64,000 nucleotides of DNA from Nocardiopsis_B sediminis (GCF_042650565.1 NZ_JBHSBH010000001.1:62001-126000), one strand, 5' to 3'. Positions 23,839-33,780 are shown, numbered from the stretch's first letter. A program made the numbers and translations. Notes: generated from the letters alone by a model not told the origin.

Positions 23839-24342
23839 TCAGCCGGCATCCGGCGCCTCCGGTTCGACCTGCGCCAACCGCACGACCACTTCGTCGCCGT
23901 TCACCCCGAGATACCACAAGCCCAATTCATTGATGCCGTGGGTGGGGTCCTGGTCCGGGTCGGAGGGTACGCTCGGGTCGACCTGCACGAAGGCCATGTC
24001 GGTGTCGGGCATGTCCGGGTACGACCCCGCCACGGCGATCTCCGTGGGGGTGACCGTGGTGAAGGTGAGACGCGCGACCCTCTGGTCGCCGTCCAGGTGG
24101 ATGACGTCCCCCTCCGAGACGAAGACCTCGCAGTCGCCGTCGGCACAGGCATCCAGATCACGCCCGTCGGCCGCCTCCGGCGCGGGTGGAGATGCCTCGG
24201 GCGAGGACGGCTCCGCTTCGGGGGACGGAGGCGAGGACGACGGTGCGGCGTCCCCGGCCGCATCCGGCGTTTCGGACGACGAGCATCCGGCGGTGGCGAC
24301 GGCCGCAAGCGCGCCCGCGATCAGACTTCGGGTGATGGTCAT
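23839..24342 (-). CDS. secreted lipoprotein of unknown function
   Basis: A 167-residue predicted lipoprotein: signal peptide MTITRSLIAGALAAVATAGC with the lipobox cysteine at the end, a Ser/Pro/Glu linker of about 45 residues, and a small folded domain (DACADGDCEVFVSEGDVIHL, later GLWYLGVNGDEVVVRLAQVE). It would be anchored to the outer face of the membrane. I do not recognise the domain; the paired cysteines and beta-rich pattern suggest a compact beta-fold. An ATG five codons upstream (24357) is an alternative start. It stands alone between two strong terminators. Confidence 0.7.
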   Translation of the reverse strand: MTITRSLIAGALAAVATAGCSSSETPDAAGDAAPSSSPPSPEAEPSSPEASPPAPEAADGRDLDACADGDCEVFVSEGDVIHLDGDQRVARLTFTTVTPTEIAVAGSYPDMPDTDMAFVQVDPSVPSDPDQDPTHGINELGLWYLGVNGDEVVVRLAQVEPEAPDAG

Positions 24343-24407
24343 GTGGCTCATTGTCATGACACAGCGGGCAACTCGAGGTGGATGGCCGGAAACGGCCATC
24401 CGGTACG

Positions 24408-24447
24408 CACCCGGGGGGCGGGCGCCGCGGCGCCCGCCCCCCGGGTG
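24408..24447 (-). terminator. strong terminator after the ABC-F gene
   Basis: Perfect 19-bp arms (24408-24426 and 24429-24447, starting CACCCGGGGGGCGGG) with a 2-base loop, 21 bases beyond the ABC-F stop. Confidence 0.75.
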
Positions 24448-24468
24448 CCCCCCCGTGGCGGCCGCGGG

Positions 24469-26142
<1,674 letters not shown>

Positions 26143-26157
26143 AGGCCACCTCCTGGT

Positions 26158-26448
26158 TCATGGGGAGGCGGGCCTCGTGGGGCGCCGTGCGCAGCGGTGG
26201 GCCATCGGGGGCCGGGACGTGTGCCGGAGCCGACATCGAGGCCACACCGAATGGGTTCGGGCACCCGCCGGGCCTGGGCCGCGCTCCCCTTGGGGACGGG
26301 CCGCCGCGGACGCGGGTGGTGGTCTCGATGTCACTTGCGCACGTCCGAAGGGTACGGGCCGCGCCGGTGTGCGGGCAAGCGGTTTTCGCCGTGTCGCCCA
26401 GGGGGCGTACCGGACAGGTCGCACACATGGGGTGAACAGGGCGTTCAT
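26158..26448 (-). promoter_or_regulatory. ABC-F leader: upstream ORF plus long-range RNA stem, candidate attenuator
   Basis: The 305 bases before the ABC-F start contain an upstream frame starting at an ATG at 26448 (MNALFTPCVRPVRYAPWATR and onward) that stays open until a TGA 16 bases before the ABC-F ATG. Within the mRNA, GACATCGAGACCAC (26332-26319) can pair with GTGGCCTCGATGTC (26245-26232) with one mismatch. The upstream frame has no clear ribosome site, so it may be leaderless or only its start may be used. An antibiotic-sensing attenuator is inferred by analogy to other ABC-F genes. Confidence 0.4.
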
Positions 26449-26687
26449 CGCAATTGCGGTGTTTACCGGTTAATGACCAAATTAGCGACGAACGACGCTT
26501 CCGCCCCCTCTGCCCGGCCTGCATCGCCGACGCGCAGCGGGCTCCCGGGTAATCCGCGGGTAACCGCGGGCACCACACCCCGACCCTTCGGTCCCGAATG
26601 CACGATTTTGACCTGATTGCAGCGTGGCCATCTGCGCCGTACTTTCACGATAAGGAGTCGTTCGACCACGTTTTGTGTTGACGTCCT

Positions 26688-26710
26688 GATCAGACCCAAA
26701 GTGTCTGATC
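26688..26710. promoter_or_regulatory. inverted repeat in the deacetylase promoter region
   Basis: GATCAGAC-N7-GTCTGATC (26688-26710), just after a TTGACG at 26678-26683 that could be a -35 box; a related GTCCGATC follows at 26721-26728. The rest of the 26449-26763 divergent region holds no gene that I can support. Confidence 0.35.
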
Positions 26711-26763
26711 GGAACCAACTGTCCGATCTGAGGTATCTCGACCAGATGGGGGCCACCGTGGCA

Positions 26764-28245
26764 ATGCGCATACCGAACCGCACGCGCGCCGTGCTGAGCA
26801 CCTGCGCCGGACTGGCGCTCCTGGCGACACCCGCCTGCCACTCCGGAGGCTACGGCGCCGCAGGAGACGACCTCGTCACCGTCGCGCCCAAGTGGATCAA
26901 AGGCGCCCAGATGCTGGCCGAGCGCGCCGAGCACGGCGGCGTACGCGTCAGCATCGAGTCCCCGTCGGTCCCCGGAGCGCGGACGTTCACCAGCGAGCTG
27001 CGCACCATCATGGCCGAGACGCAGACCGAGTTCCTGACCCGCGGCAAGAGCGAGGGCGACGCCGAGCTGGACCAGAAGGCGACCTTCCTGGCGGCCACGC
27101 CCGACGTGCTGGGCGCGCGCGTGGTCAGCACCCGCACCACGGCCACCGGGACCGAGGAGTCGGGCACCACCCGCTGGTACGACACCGCCAAGAAGACCGT
27201 GCTGCCCTGGACGGCCCTCTTCAGCGACGAGGCCTCGGTCACCGTCGCCGGGGCCGAGACTGCGCGGCGGCTGCGCGAGCAGCACGGGGTGGACGAGGAG
27301 GGCCTGCCCGCGGGGCTGCCCACGGTCTCGCCCGAGGAGCCGCAGCTGCCGGCCGCGCCGAAGGCGGTGGCGCCCAAGGACGCCGAGGGCCTGGCCGCGA
27401 AACTGGCGGACTCGCCGCTGGACGACATCGGCTTCACCTCCTCGGGCGCCCTGGCGGTGAACTTCAGCCCGGGCGAGATCCCCGGCCGCGACGAGAAGGT
27501 CCAGGTCGTGTTCTCCAACGAGGGGACCGATCCCCTGCTCTCGGAGTTCGGGATGATGGTGCGCGACGCGGCCAAGACGACGCCCGAACAGAAGGTGGAC
27601 CTCGGCGGGTCCGCCGCCGACGCGCACAAGGGGCCGGGGCTGGACTGCTCGCGCGTGCCGTGCGTGGCGCTCACCTTCGACGACGGGCCCGGCGAGTACA
27701 CCGAGGGGGTGCTCGACGAGCTCTCCAAGTACTCGGCGCGGGCCACGTTCTTCGTGCTGGGGACCATGGTGCGGGAGATGCCCGATGTGGTCGCGCGCAC
27801 CGCCGAGGCCGGCCACGAGATCGGCAACCACACCTGGGACCACGCCGACCTGTCGGGGGTGTCGGAGTCGGGCGTGCGCAAGGACCTGGCGCGCACCTCC
27901 GACGCGATCGAGAAGGCCGCGGGGGTGCGGCCGGCCGTCATGCGGCCCCCCTACGGCTCCTACGACGAGGCCACGCTCAAGGCCATCGGCATGCCGGCGA
28001 TCCTGTGGGACGTCGACACGATGGACTGGCAGAGCCGCGACACCAAGAAGATCACCGACATCGCGCTCAAACAGGCGGCGGAGGGCAGCATCGTCCTGAT
28101 GCACGACATCCACGAGCCCAGCGCCAAGGCGCTCCCGGGCATCCTCAGCGCCCTGCACCAGAAGGGCTACCACTTCGTCACGGTCTCCGAGCTCTTCGGC
28201 GACGGCGGGATGAAGTCGGCGATGGCCTACCTGCGCCGCGAATGA
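26764..28245 (+). CDS. polysaccharide deacetylase lipoprotein (NodB domain with DUF3298-like N-domain)
   Basis: A 493-residue lipoprotein: signal RAVLSTCAGLALLATPAC with lipobox cysteine, an N-terminal DUF3298/PdaC-like domain (TTRWYDTAKKTVLPWTALF), then a NodB domain from about residue 295. Catalytic motifs are LTFDDGPGEYTEGV (Asp-Asp metal site), GHEIGNHTWDHADLS (two His ligands), RPPYGSYDE, WDVDTMDWQ and IVLMHDIHE. It would remove acetyl groups from cell-wall peptidoglycan or another surface polysaccharide on the outside of the membrane. The ATG at 26764 is used; a GTG two codons earlier is also possible. A terminator hairpin follows directly. Confidence 0.87.
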   Translation: MRIPNRTRAVLSTCAGLALLATPACHSGGYGAAGDDLVTVAPKWIKGAQMLAERAEHGGVRVSIESPSVPGARTFTSELRTIMAETQTEFLTRGKSEGDAELDQKATFLAATPDVLGARVVSTRTTATGTEESGTTRWYDTAKKTVLPWTALFSDEASVTVAGAETARRLREQHGVDEEGLPAGLPTVSPEEPQLPAAPKAVAPKDAEGLAAKLADSPLDDIGFTSSGALAVNFSPGEIPGRDEKVQVVFSNEGTDPLLSEFGMMVRDAAKTTPEQKVDLGGSAADAHKGPGLDCSRVPCVALTFDDGPGEYTEGVLDELSKYSARATFFVLGTMVREMPDVVARTAEAGHEIGNHTWDHADLSGVSESGVRKDLARTSDAIEKAAGVRPAVMRPPYGSYDEATLKAIGMPAILWDVDTMDWQSRDTKKITDIALKQAAEGSIVLMHDIHEPSAKALPGILSALHQKGYHFVTVSELFGDGGMKSAMAYLRRE

Positions 28246-28249
28246 CGCG

Positions 28250-28287
28250 CAACGGGCGCCTCCGCAGGTGGCCGGGGGCGCCCGTTG
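28250..28287 (+). terminator. terminator after the deacetylase gene
   Basis: CAACGGGCGCC (28250-28260) pairs perfectly with GGCGCCCGTTG (28277-28287), 5 bases after the stop codon. Confidence 0.7.
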
Positions 28288-28366
28288 CCGTTTCGGAGTT
28301 CCGAGCGGCCATCTCCGGGTAGTCGGGCACCTCATGATGCGACAAACGGGGGAAAAAGGGGACAAC

Positions 28367-29665
28367 GTGTTCGTCTTGGGACTGGACGAGCACAACCGCG
28401 CCATCCTCGACAGCCTCCCGCGCGCGTCCGACTACCGCTTCCATCCGCTCCTGGACATGGACCGGCTCCAGGGCGACACGATCGACCTGCCGGATCTGCT
28501 GGACGCCGCGCGCGCCCGGCTCGACGCCTTCGACGGCACCGTCGACGCCATCATCGGCTTCTGGGACTTCCCCGTCAGCACGCTGGTGCCCATCCTGTGC
28601 TCCGAACGGGGCCTGCCGGCGTCGTCGCTGCGGTCCGTGGTCACCTGCGAGCACAAGTACTGGAGCCGGCTGGAGCAGGCCGCGGTCATCGACGAGGTGC
28701 CCGCCTTCGCCGCCATCGACTTCTCGGCCCGGCGCCCACCGAACCACCTGAGGTACCCGCTGTGGCTCAAGCCGGTGAAGTCGTTCTCCTCCATCCTGGC
28801 CTTCCGCGTCACCGACGACGAGCAGTTCCGCGACGCGCTCGCCCAGATCCGCGAGGGCAGCGGGCGCCTGGGCGAGCCCTTCGAGTTCGTGCTCGACCGG
28901 GTGGACCTGCCCGAGGAGGTCGCCGCCGCCGGCGGGTCGGCGTGCCTGGCCGAGGAGGAGGCGTGCGGCCGGCAGCTGACCGTCGAGGGCTACGTGTGGC
29001 GGGGCGAGCCCGTGGTCTACGGGATCGTGGACTCGCTGACCTACCCCGGCACCTCGTGCTTCCTGCGCTACCAGTACCCCTCCTGCGTGCCGCAGGACGT
29101 GCAGGAGAAGCTGGGCGACCTCAGCCGGCGGGTGATCCGCCGCATCGGGCTGGACTCGGTCACGTTCAACATCGAGTACTTCTGGAACGACGAGACCGGA
29201 GACATCCGCCTGCTGGAGGTCAACCCGCGGCACTCGCAGTCCCACGCCCGGATGCTCGCCCACGTCGACGGCGCGCCCAACCACGAGCCGCTGATCCGGC
29301 TGGCCCTGGGCCGCGAACCGGAGCTGACGCACGGCGCGGGCGAGTACGCGGTCGCGGCCAAGTGGTTCCTGCGCCGGTTCACCGACGGGATCGTGCGGTC
29401 GGTGCCCACCCGGGAGGACATCGCACGCATGGAACGCGAAATACCGGGGACGACCGTGAAGATCGCGGTCAAGGACGGCGACCACCTGTCCGACCTGCAT
29501 GGACAGGACAGCTACAGCTACGAGCTCGCGCAGGTGTTCGTCGCCGGCGACGACACCGAGGAGCTGCGGCGCACCTACGAGCGGTGCGTGGAGCGGCTCC
29601 CGTTCCGGATCGACGACATCCCCGGCGACGGGGAGGCCGAGTGCGCCCAGAGGACGACCCACTGA
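28367..29665 (+). CDS. ATP-grasp ligase of unknown substrate
   Basis: A 432-residue ATP-grasp protein. It begins MFVLGLDEHNRAILDSLPRA, has the nucleotide-binding lysine segment YPLWLKPVKSFSSILAFRV, EGYVWRGEPVVYGIVDSLTY, and the metal-binding FNIEYFWNDETGDIRLLEVN with NPRHSQSHA. ATP-grasp enzymes activate a carboxylate as acyl phosphate and join it to an amine or thiol; this subgroup resembles stand-alone biotin-carboxylase-like or peptide ligases in actinobacterial clusters. The GTG at 28367 is chosen because AAAGGGGA precedes it and the Rossmann-like start follows at once; ATGs at 28334 and 28337 are alternatives. The next gene starts 16 bases downstream, so the two form an operon. Confidence 0.8.
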   Translation: MFVLGLDEHNRAILDSLPRASDYRFHPLLDMDRLQGDTIDLPDLLDAARARLDAFDGTVDAIIGFWDFPVSTLVPILCSERGLPASSLRSVVTCEHKYWSRLEQAAVIDEVPAFAAIDFSARRPPNHLRYPLWLKPVKSFSSILAFRVTDDEQFRDALAQIREGSGRLGEPFEFVLDRVDLPEEVAAAGGSACLAEEEACGRQLTVEGYVWRGEPVVYGIVDSLTYPGTSCFLRYQYPSCVPQDVQEKLGDLSRRVIRRIGLDSVTFNIEYFWNDETGDIRLLEVNPRHSQSHARMLAHVDGAPNHEPLIRLALGREPELTHGAGEYAVAAKWFLRRFTDGIVRSVPTREDIARMEREIPGTTVKIAVKDGDHLSDLHGQDSYSYELAQVFVAGDDTEELRRTYERCVERLPFRIDDIPGDGEAECAQRTTH

Positions 29666-29681
29666 AAGGGGAGGGACACCC

Positions 29682-31709
29682 ATGCGCATCGTGACGTCCC
29701 TGCCGCACAAGGTACGCGAGGACGAAGTCGTCTGGATCCCGATGTCGGACGGCACCCGGCTGGCCGCCCGCATCTGGCGGCCCGAGTCCTCCGACGAGGA
29801 GCCGGTCCCCGCCGTGCTGGAGCTCATCCCCTACCGGCGGCGCGACCTCACCGCCCAGCGCGACTCCATCCACCACCCCTACATGGCCGGCCACGGCTAC
29901 GCCTGCGCGCGGGTCGACCTGCGCGGCAGCGGGGACTCCGAGGGGGTCCTCCAGGACGAGTACCTGGAGCAGGAGCTCATCGACGCCGAGGAGGTGCTGG
30001 CCTGGCTGGCCGGCCAGCCCTGGTGCAGCGGGCGGACGGCGATGATGGGGATCTCCTGGGGCGGGTTCAACGCCCTCCAGGTGGCCGCCCGGCGGCCCGA
30101 GAGCCTGGGCGCGATCATCACCGTCTGCTCCACCGACGACCGCTACGCCGACGACGTCCACTACATGGGCGGCTGCCTGCTCAGCGACAACCTCTCGTGG
30201 GCCTCCACCATGTTCGCCTACACCTCCTGCCCGCCCGACCCCGAGGTGGTGGGCGACAAGTGGCGGCGGATGTGGCACGAGCGCATCGACCACAGCGGGC
30301 TGTGGCTCGACACCTGGCTGCGCCACCAGCGGCGCGACGAGTTCTGGCGGCACGGCTCGGTGTGCGAGGACATCTCCGCGATCGAGGTGCCCGTGCTGGC
30401 CGTGAGCGGGTGGGCCGACGGCTACTCCAACGCCGTGTTCCGGCTGATGGAGTCGCTGAAGGTGCCCCGGCTCGGGCTCATCGGGCCGTGGTCGCACAAG
30501 TACCCGCACCTGGGCGTCCCGGGTCCGGCGATCGGCTTCGTGCAGCAGTGCGTGCGGTGGTGGGACCGCTGGCTCAAAGACATCGAGAACGACGTCATGG
30601 ACGAGCCGATGCTGCGCAGCTGGATGCAGGAGAGCATGCCGCCCTCCACCGCCTATGAGGAGCGGCCCGGCCGGTGGGTCGGCGAGCCGTCGTGGCCCTC
30701 CCCGCACATCGTCGAGGAGCGCCGCCCGCTGATGGCCAACCACCTCGCCCGGCCCGGCGCGGACGTGCCGCCCGCGGAGGCCACGGTCCTGTCCCCGCTG
30801 ACCGTCGGCCAGTTCGCCGGGAAGTGGTGCTCCTACAACGCCCCGCCCGACCTGCCCTATGACCAGCGGGAGGAGGACGGCGGCTCGCTGGTGTTCGACA
30901 GCGAGGTGCTGGCCGAGCGCACCGAGATCCTGGGCGCCCCGCTGCTGAACCTGGAGTTCACCTGCGACCGGCCGGTGGCCATGGTGGCGGTCCGGCTCTC
31001 CGACGTCGACCAGCAGGGCAAGGCCACCCGGGTCACCTACGGGCTGCTCAACCTCACCCACGCCAAGTGCCACTCCCTGCCCGAGCGCCTGGTGCCGGGG
31101 CGGCGCTACCGCGTGACGGTGGCCATGAACGGCGTGGCGCAGGCGTTCCCGCCGGGGCACAAGCTGCGGGTGTCGATCTCGACGTCGTACTGGCCGCTGG
31201 CCTGGCCCCCGCCGGAACCCGCCCAGCTGCGGGTCTTCCTGGAGGGCGCGACCGAGCTGATCCTGCCGATCCGCCCGTGCCAGAAGGGCGACCGCGTCTC
31301 AGAGCGCCCCTTCGACCCCCCGGAGGGCACTCAGCCGCTGACCACCACCCAGGTCGCCCCCGGCGAGCACCGCTGGTGGGTGGAGCGCGACCTCGTCGAC
31401 TACGGCTCCTCCCTCAACGTGGTCAAGGACCTGGGAACGGTCCGCTTCGACGACATCGACCTCACCGTCACCCGCCGCTCCACGGAGACCTACCACGCCC
31501 AGGGCGACGACTTCACATCGGCCCGGGGCCGCACCGAATGGCGCATGCGCTTCCAACGCGGCGACTGGGACGCGGAAACGGTCACGACGACGGTCCTGTC
31601 GTCGACGACGACCGAGTTCCTCCTCCACGCGACCCTGGACGCCTACGAGAACGGGGTGCGGGTGTCGTCGCGGACGTGGAACAACACCATTCCGCGGGAC
31701 GGGGTGTGA
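29682..31709 (+). CDS. CocE/NonD-family serine hydrolase (X-Pro dipeptidyl-peptidase S15 type)
   Basis: A 675-residue alpha/beta hydrolase. The N-terminal catalytic domain has PMSDGTRLAARIWRP, RVDLRGSGDSEG, the nucleophile GISWGGFNALQVAA (about residue 120), the acid in VSGWADGYSN and the histidine in GPWSHKYPH. The C-terminal jelly-roll domain (APLLNLEFTCDRPVAMVAVR, HKLRVSISTSYWPLAWPPPE) is the S15/CocE type. The family hydrolyses esters or N-terminal dipeptides. No signal peptide is seen, so it is cytoplasmic. AAAGGGGAGGG precedes the ATG. Coupling to an ATP-grasp ligase suggests a small pathway that makes and cleaves an amide or peptide-like compound. Confidence 0.85.
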   Translation: MRIVTSLPHKVREDEVVWIPMSDGTRLAARIWRPESSDEEPVPAVLELIPYRRRDLTAQRDSIHHPYMAGHGYACARVDLRGSGDSEGVLQDEYLEQELIDAEEVLAWLAGQPWCSGRTAMMGISWGGFNALQVAARRPESLGAIITVCSTDDRYADDVHYMGGCLLSDNLSWASTMFAYTSCPPDPEVVGDKWRRMWHERIDHSGLWLDTWLRHQRRDEFWRHGSVCEDISAIEVPVLAVSGWADGYSNAVFRLMESLKVPRLGLIGPWSHKYPHLGVPGPAIGFVQQCVRWWDRWLKDIENDVMDEPMLRSWMQESMPPSTAYEERPGRWVGEPSWPSPHIVEERRPLMANHLARPGADVPPAEATVLSPLTVGQFAGKWCSYNAPPDLPYDQREEDGGSLVFDSEVLAERTEILGAPLLNLEFTCDRPVAMVAVRLSDVDQQGKATRVTYGLLNLTHAKCHSLPERLVPGRRYRVTVAMNGVAQAFPPGHKLRVSISTSYWPLAWPPPEPAQLRVFLEGATELILPIRPCQKGDRVSERPFDPPEGTQPLTTTQVAPGEHRWWVERDLVDYGSSLNVVKDLGTVRFDDIDLTVTRRSTETYHAQGDDFTSARGRTEWRMRFQRGDWDAETVTTTVLSSTTTEFLLHATLDAYENGVRVSSRTWNNTIPRDGV

Positions 31710-31755
31710 CCCGGGAGGGGGCGGCAGGCCGGTCCCTCACTCGGACCCTCTCGCT

Positions 31756-32148
31756 TCATCGGTCGCCCGCACCCGGGCCCTCGGCCAGGCGGTTGTTCCG
31801 CTCGATTTCCGCGATGTAGGTCTCGGCCCAGTTGCGCAGCGCGGCGAGCGGGCCCTCAAGTGAGCGGCCGAGGTCGGTGAGCCGGTAGTGGACGCCGGGC
31901 GGCACGGTCGGTTCCACGCGGCGGGCCACCAGGCCATCGCGCACCAGGCTCTGGAGGGTGACCGACAGCATCTTCTGCGAGATACCGGGCATGCGGCGCC
32001 GCAACTCGGCGAACCGGACCTCGTCGGGGGCCGCCCCCGCCAGTACCTTGACCGCCATCGAGGTCCATTTGGTACCGATCCGGTCGAGCAACCGGCGGGT
32101 CGGGCACTTCGGGGAGAGCAGGTCTCCGCGCCGGGACGCGTTCCGCTC
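31756..32148 (-). pseudogene. HxlR-family regulator, 5' end lost at a deletion junction
   Basis: The frame encodes an HxlR winged-helix protein: CPTRRLLDRIGTKWTSMAVK, MPGISQKMLSVTLQSL, VARRVEPTVPPGVHYRLTDL and GRSLEGPLAALRNWAE. The body is intact, but reading upstream in frame (ERNASRRGDLLSPK) runs without any ATG, GTG or TTG start into sequence that codes for an alpha/beta hydrolase on the other strand. The only in-frame start is a TTG inside the conserved core at 32091. HxlR regulators normally sit divergent from their target gene, so a deletion that removed the shared promoter and both 5' ends explains the arrangement. Confidence 0.6.
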
Positions 32149-32514
32149 ATCGACTGGTTCCTGCGCAGCGGCACGCTGGGCGAGGGCGTGCGGCCTGCGC
32201 TGCGCGACGCCTTCGTAGCGGCCTACACCGGACGCGAGGCGCTGCGGTGCGCGTTCTCCTACTACCGGGCATTGCCGGAGAGCTCAGCGCAGATCGCGAC
32301 GGCCGTGGCGGCGGCCCGCCTGACCGTGCCGACCCTGGCGATCGGTGCACACCCCGTCGGCGCCGCATTGGAGCGGCAACTCCGGCCGATCTCCGACGAT
32401 CTCACCGGTCACATCATCCAGGACTGCGGCCACATCATCCCGCTGCACCGGCCGCGCGAGCTGCTCGCGGTACTGACTCCCTTCCTGGCCGCTCCCATCC
32501 GGCGGACCGCGTAG
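32140..32514 (+). pseudogene. alpha/beta hydrolase, C-terminal remnant
   Basis: The plus strand codes for the last about 125 residues of an epoxide-hydrolase-like alpha/beta hydrolase: VPLIDWFLRSGTLGEGVRP, ALRCAFSYYRALPESSAQ, TVPTLAIGAHPVGAALERQL, and the catalytic-His end IIQDCGHIIPLHRPRELLA. No nucleophile elbow or N-terminal half is present; the homology stops where the HxlR homology on the other strand begins (about 32140-32150). The fragment cannot be functional alone. Together with the HxlR remnant it marks a deletion of the original divergent pair. Confidence 0.65.
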
Positions 32515-32666
32515 CTCCCGTCTCCACCCGGAAGGGGTAGGTCCCGCCTACGGTGAACGCGTCGTGGATCGGCATGATGAGCGAGGTCCCCCCGCACGAG
32601 CCCCCGGGATGTCGGACCCTGCTGCGACGATGTCCGCGATCTGTCGACCACTGAAGGAGTCCACCC

Positions 32667-33272
32667 ATGACCCTCGTCCCGCCTTCGACCGTCACGGAGT
32701 GGCACGCCTTCCTCAAGCGCTACAGCCTGGAGTTCCTGGGGTCGGAGTTCCTGCATGCGATAGAGGCGGACGGCAGACGCGATCCCTTTGTGAGCGAGGC
32801 ACAGCGGAGCGCCGAATGGCTCGGCTTCGAACCGGCGGGTGAGGAAGAGATCCTCGCCGCCGAGCAGCGGCTCGGGGTGCGGCTGCCGCCGACCTACCGC
32901 AACTTCCTGCTGACCAGCAACGGCTGGAAGATGCTCTCCTATGCGGTCGATGCCTTCCCGGTGACCGACATCGGGTGGTTCCCCGATGTGGATCCGATGC
33001 TCTTCGAAGTCTGGTCGGATCCTGATGTGATCGACATCAACGACGAGGAGGACCGGGCGCGGGTGCGGCTGCTGGAGCGGTCCCTGCTGATCGCGAGCGA
33101 CAACGGCGGAAGCGGACACTACCTGCTGCTCGCCGACAGCGTCGCCGAGAACGGGGAGTGGACCGCGTATCAGTGGTGGACCGGCGATGGTGGCGATATC
33201 GAGCCCTGCGGCGACTTCGCCGCTCTGGTGGTCGAGCTGTGGGAGGAGGAGCATGCCCGAAAGGATCGGTGA
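32667..33272 (+). CDS. SMI1/KNR4 (SUKH) family protein
   Basis: A 201-residue SUKH-domain protein. The diagnostic segment EEEILAAEQRLGVRLPPTYR followed by NFLLTSNGWKML lies at about residues 54-90; later LLIASDNGGSGHYLLLAD matches the second conserved block of the fold. SUKH proteins in bacteria are mostly immunity proteins against secreted polymorphic toxins, though some are orphan or housekeeping. TGAAGGAGTCCACCC before the ATG at 32667 gives a strong ribosome site. No toxin gene is adjacent; neighbours are two degraded loci, so it may be an orphan immunity gene in a variable region. Confidence 0.8.
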   Translation: MTLVPPSTVTEWHAFLKRYSLEFLGSEFLHAIEADGRRDPFVSEAQRSAEWLGFEPAGEEEILAAEQRLGVRLPPTYRNFLLTSNGWKMLSYAVDAFPVTDIGWFPDVDPMLFEVWSDPDVIDINDEEDRARVRLLERSLLIASDNGGSGHYLLLADSVAENGEWTAYQWWTGDGGDIEPCGDFAALVVELWEEEHARKDR

Positions 33273-33314
33273 CCTGCCCCCTCAGGGCGAAGACGACTCA
33301 CCGCTCGGCGGGCA

Positions 33315-33566
33315 TCAGGGCAGTTCGGATTCGAGGCGGCGCTGTAGCTCGCTGAGGGTCTCGCGTGCGAGGTCGAGCCTTTCCGGGTCCAGGCCTTCGG
33401 TGGTGCGGAGGGCCAGCCGGGTGTAGGCCGCCTGCATCCTGCGCAAGGCGGCGCGGCCGGTCGCGGTGACTTCGAGCAGTTTGGCCCGCTGGTGCGCGGG
33501 GTTGGGCCGATAGCAGGCGAGCTCGTCCTCGACGAGCAAGTCGGCGACGCGCTCGACCTGACGACT
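33315..33566 (-). pseudogene. MarR-family regulator, C-terminal remnant
   Basis: The frame encodes the end of a MarR protein: VERVADLLVEDELACYRPNP, the wing AHQRAKLLEVTATGRAALRR, and a dimerisation helix ending TLSELQRRLESELP. The N-terminal helices and first part of the HTH are missing. Upstream of 33567 the frame runs into sequence with no MarR similarity (GGIPAFRQG and preceding Lys/Arg-rich residues) that is instead a hairpin resembling an insertion-sequence end. So the gene was cut, probably by a transposition event. Its former target may be the divergent NAD(P)-binding reductase gene. Confidence 0.6.
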
Positions 33567-33592
33567 CCCCTGCCTGAAGGCGGGGATTCCGC
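33567..33592 (-). repeat. hairpin resembling an IS200/IS605-type right end
   Basis: On the minus strand the sequence reads GGAATCCCCGCCTTCAGGCA then GGGG, a stem-loop (CCCCGCC-TTCA-GGC-A-GGGG) like the right-end hairpins of IS200/IS605-family elements. About 100 bases upstream of it show no MarR or other recognisable gene. No transposase remains, so only a remnant end is proposed. Confidence 0.35.
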
Positions 33593-33697
33593 CCGGCCTT
33601 GCGGCCGTGCGCCCCTCGCGGAGCTTCTTCGCGGCCTGGTAGCTCTGGGAGCCGGGCCGGCCCTTGGGCGGACGGCGCCGGGGCCCACACCTGGTTG

Positions 33698-33717
33698 ACC
33701 TTGACCGTACTTGAGGT
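33698..33717. promoter_or_regulatory. imperfect dyad upstream of the NAD-binding reductase
   Basis: ACCTTGACCGTACTTGAGGT, a dyad with ACCT/AGGT ends and a GTAC centre, overlaps a TTGACC that could be a -35 box for the gene at 33781. It resembles MerR/SoxR-type elements in outline only. Confidence 0.25.
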
Positions 33718-33780
33718 TGCATGCTCGCGGTGTCCGCGTCAGCGGATCGGCGATGTGCGAACGGTACGGAAGGGAACACC

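Noticed and set aside
26530..26610. Short GC-rich repeats with GGGTAA strings before the deacetylase gene, considered as a c-di-AMP (ydaO) riboswitch
   Set aside because: The ordered conserved segments of that riboswitch could not be found; only short inverted repeats are present.
31756..32091. HxlR gene taken as intact with a TTG start at 32091
   Set aside because: The TTG lies inside the conserved CPTRRLLDRIG core, so starting there would remove conserved residues; no other start is in frame.
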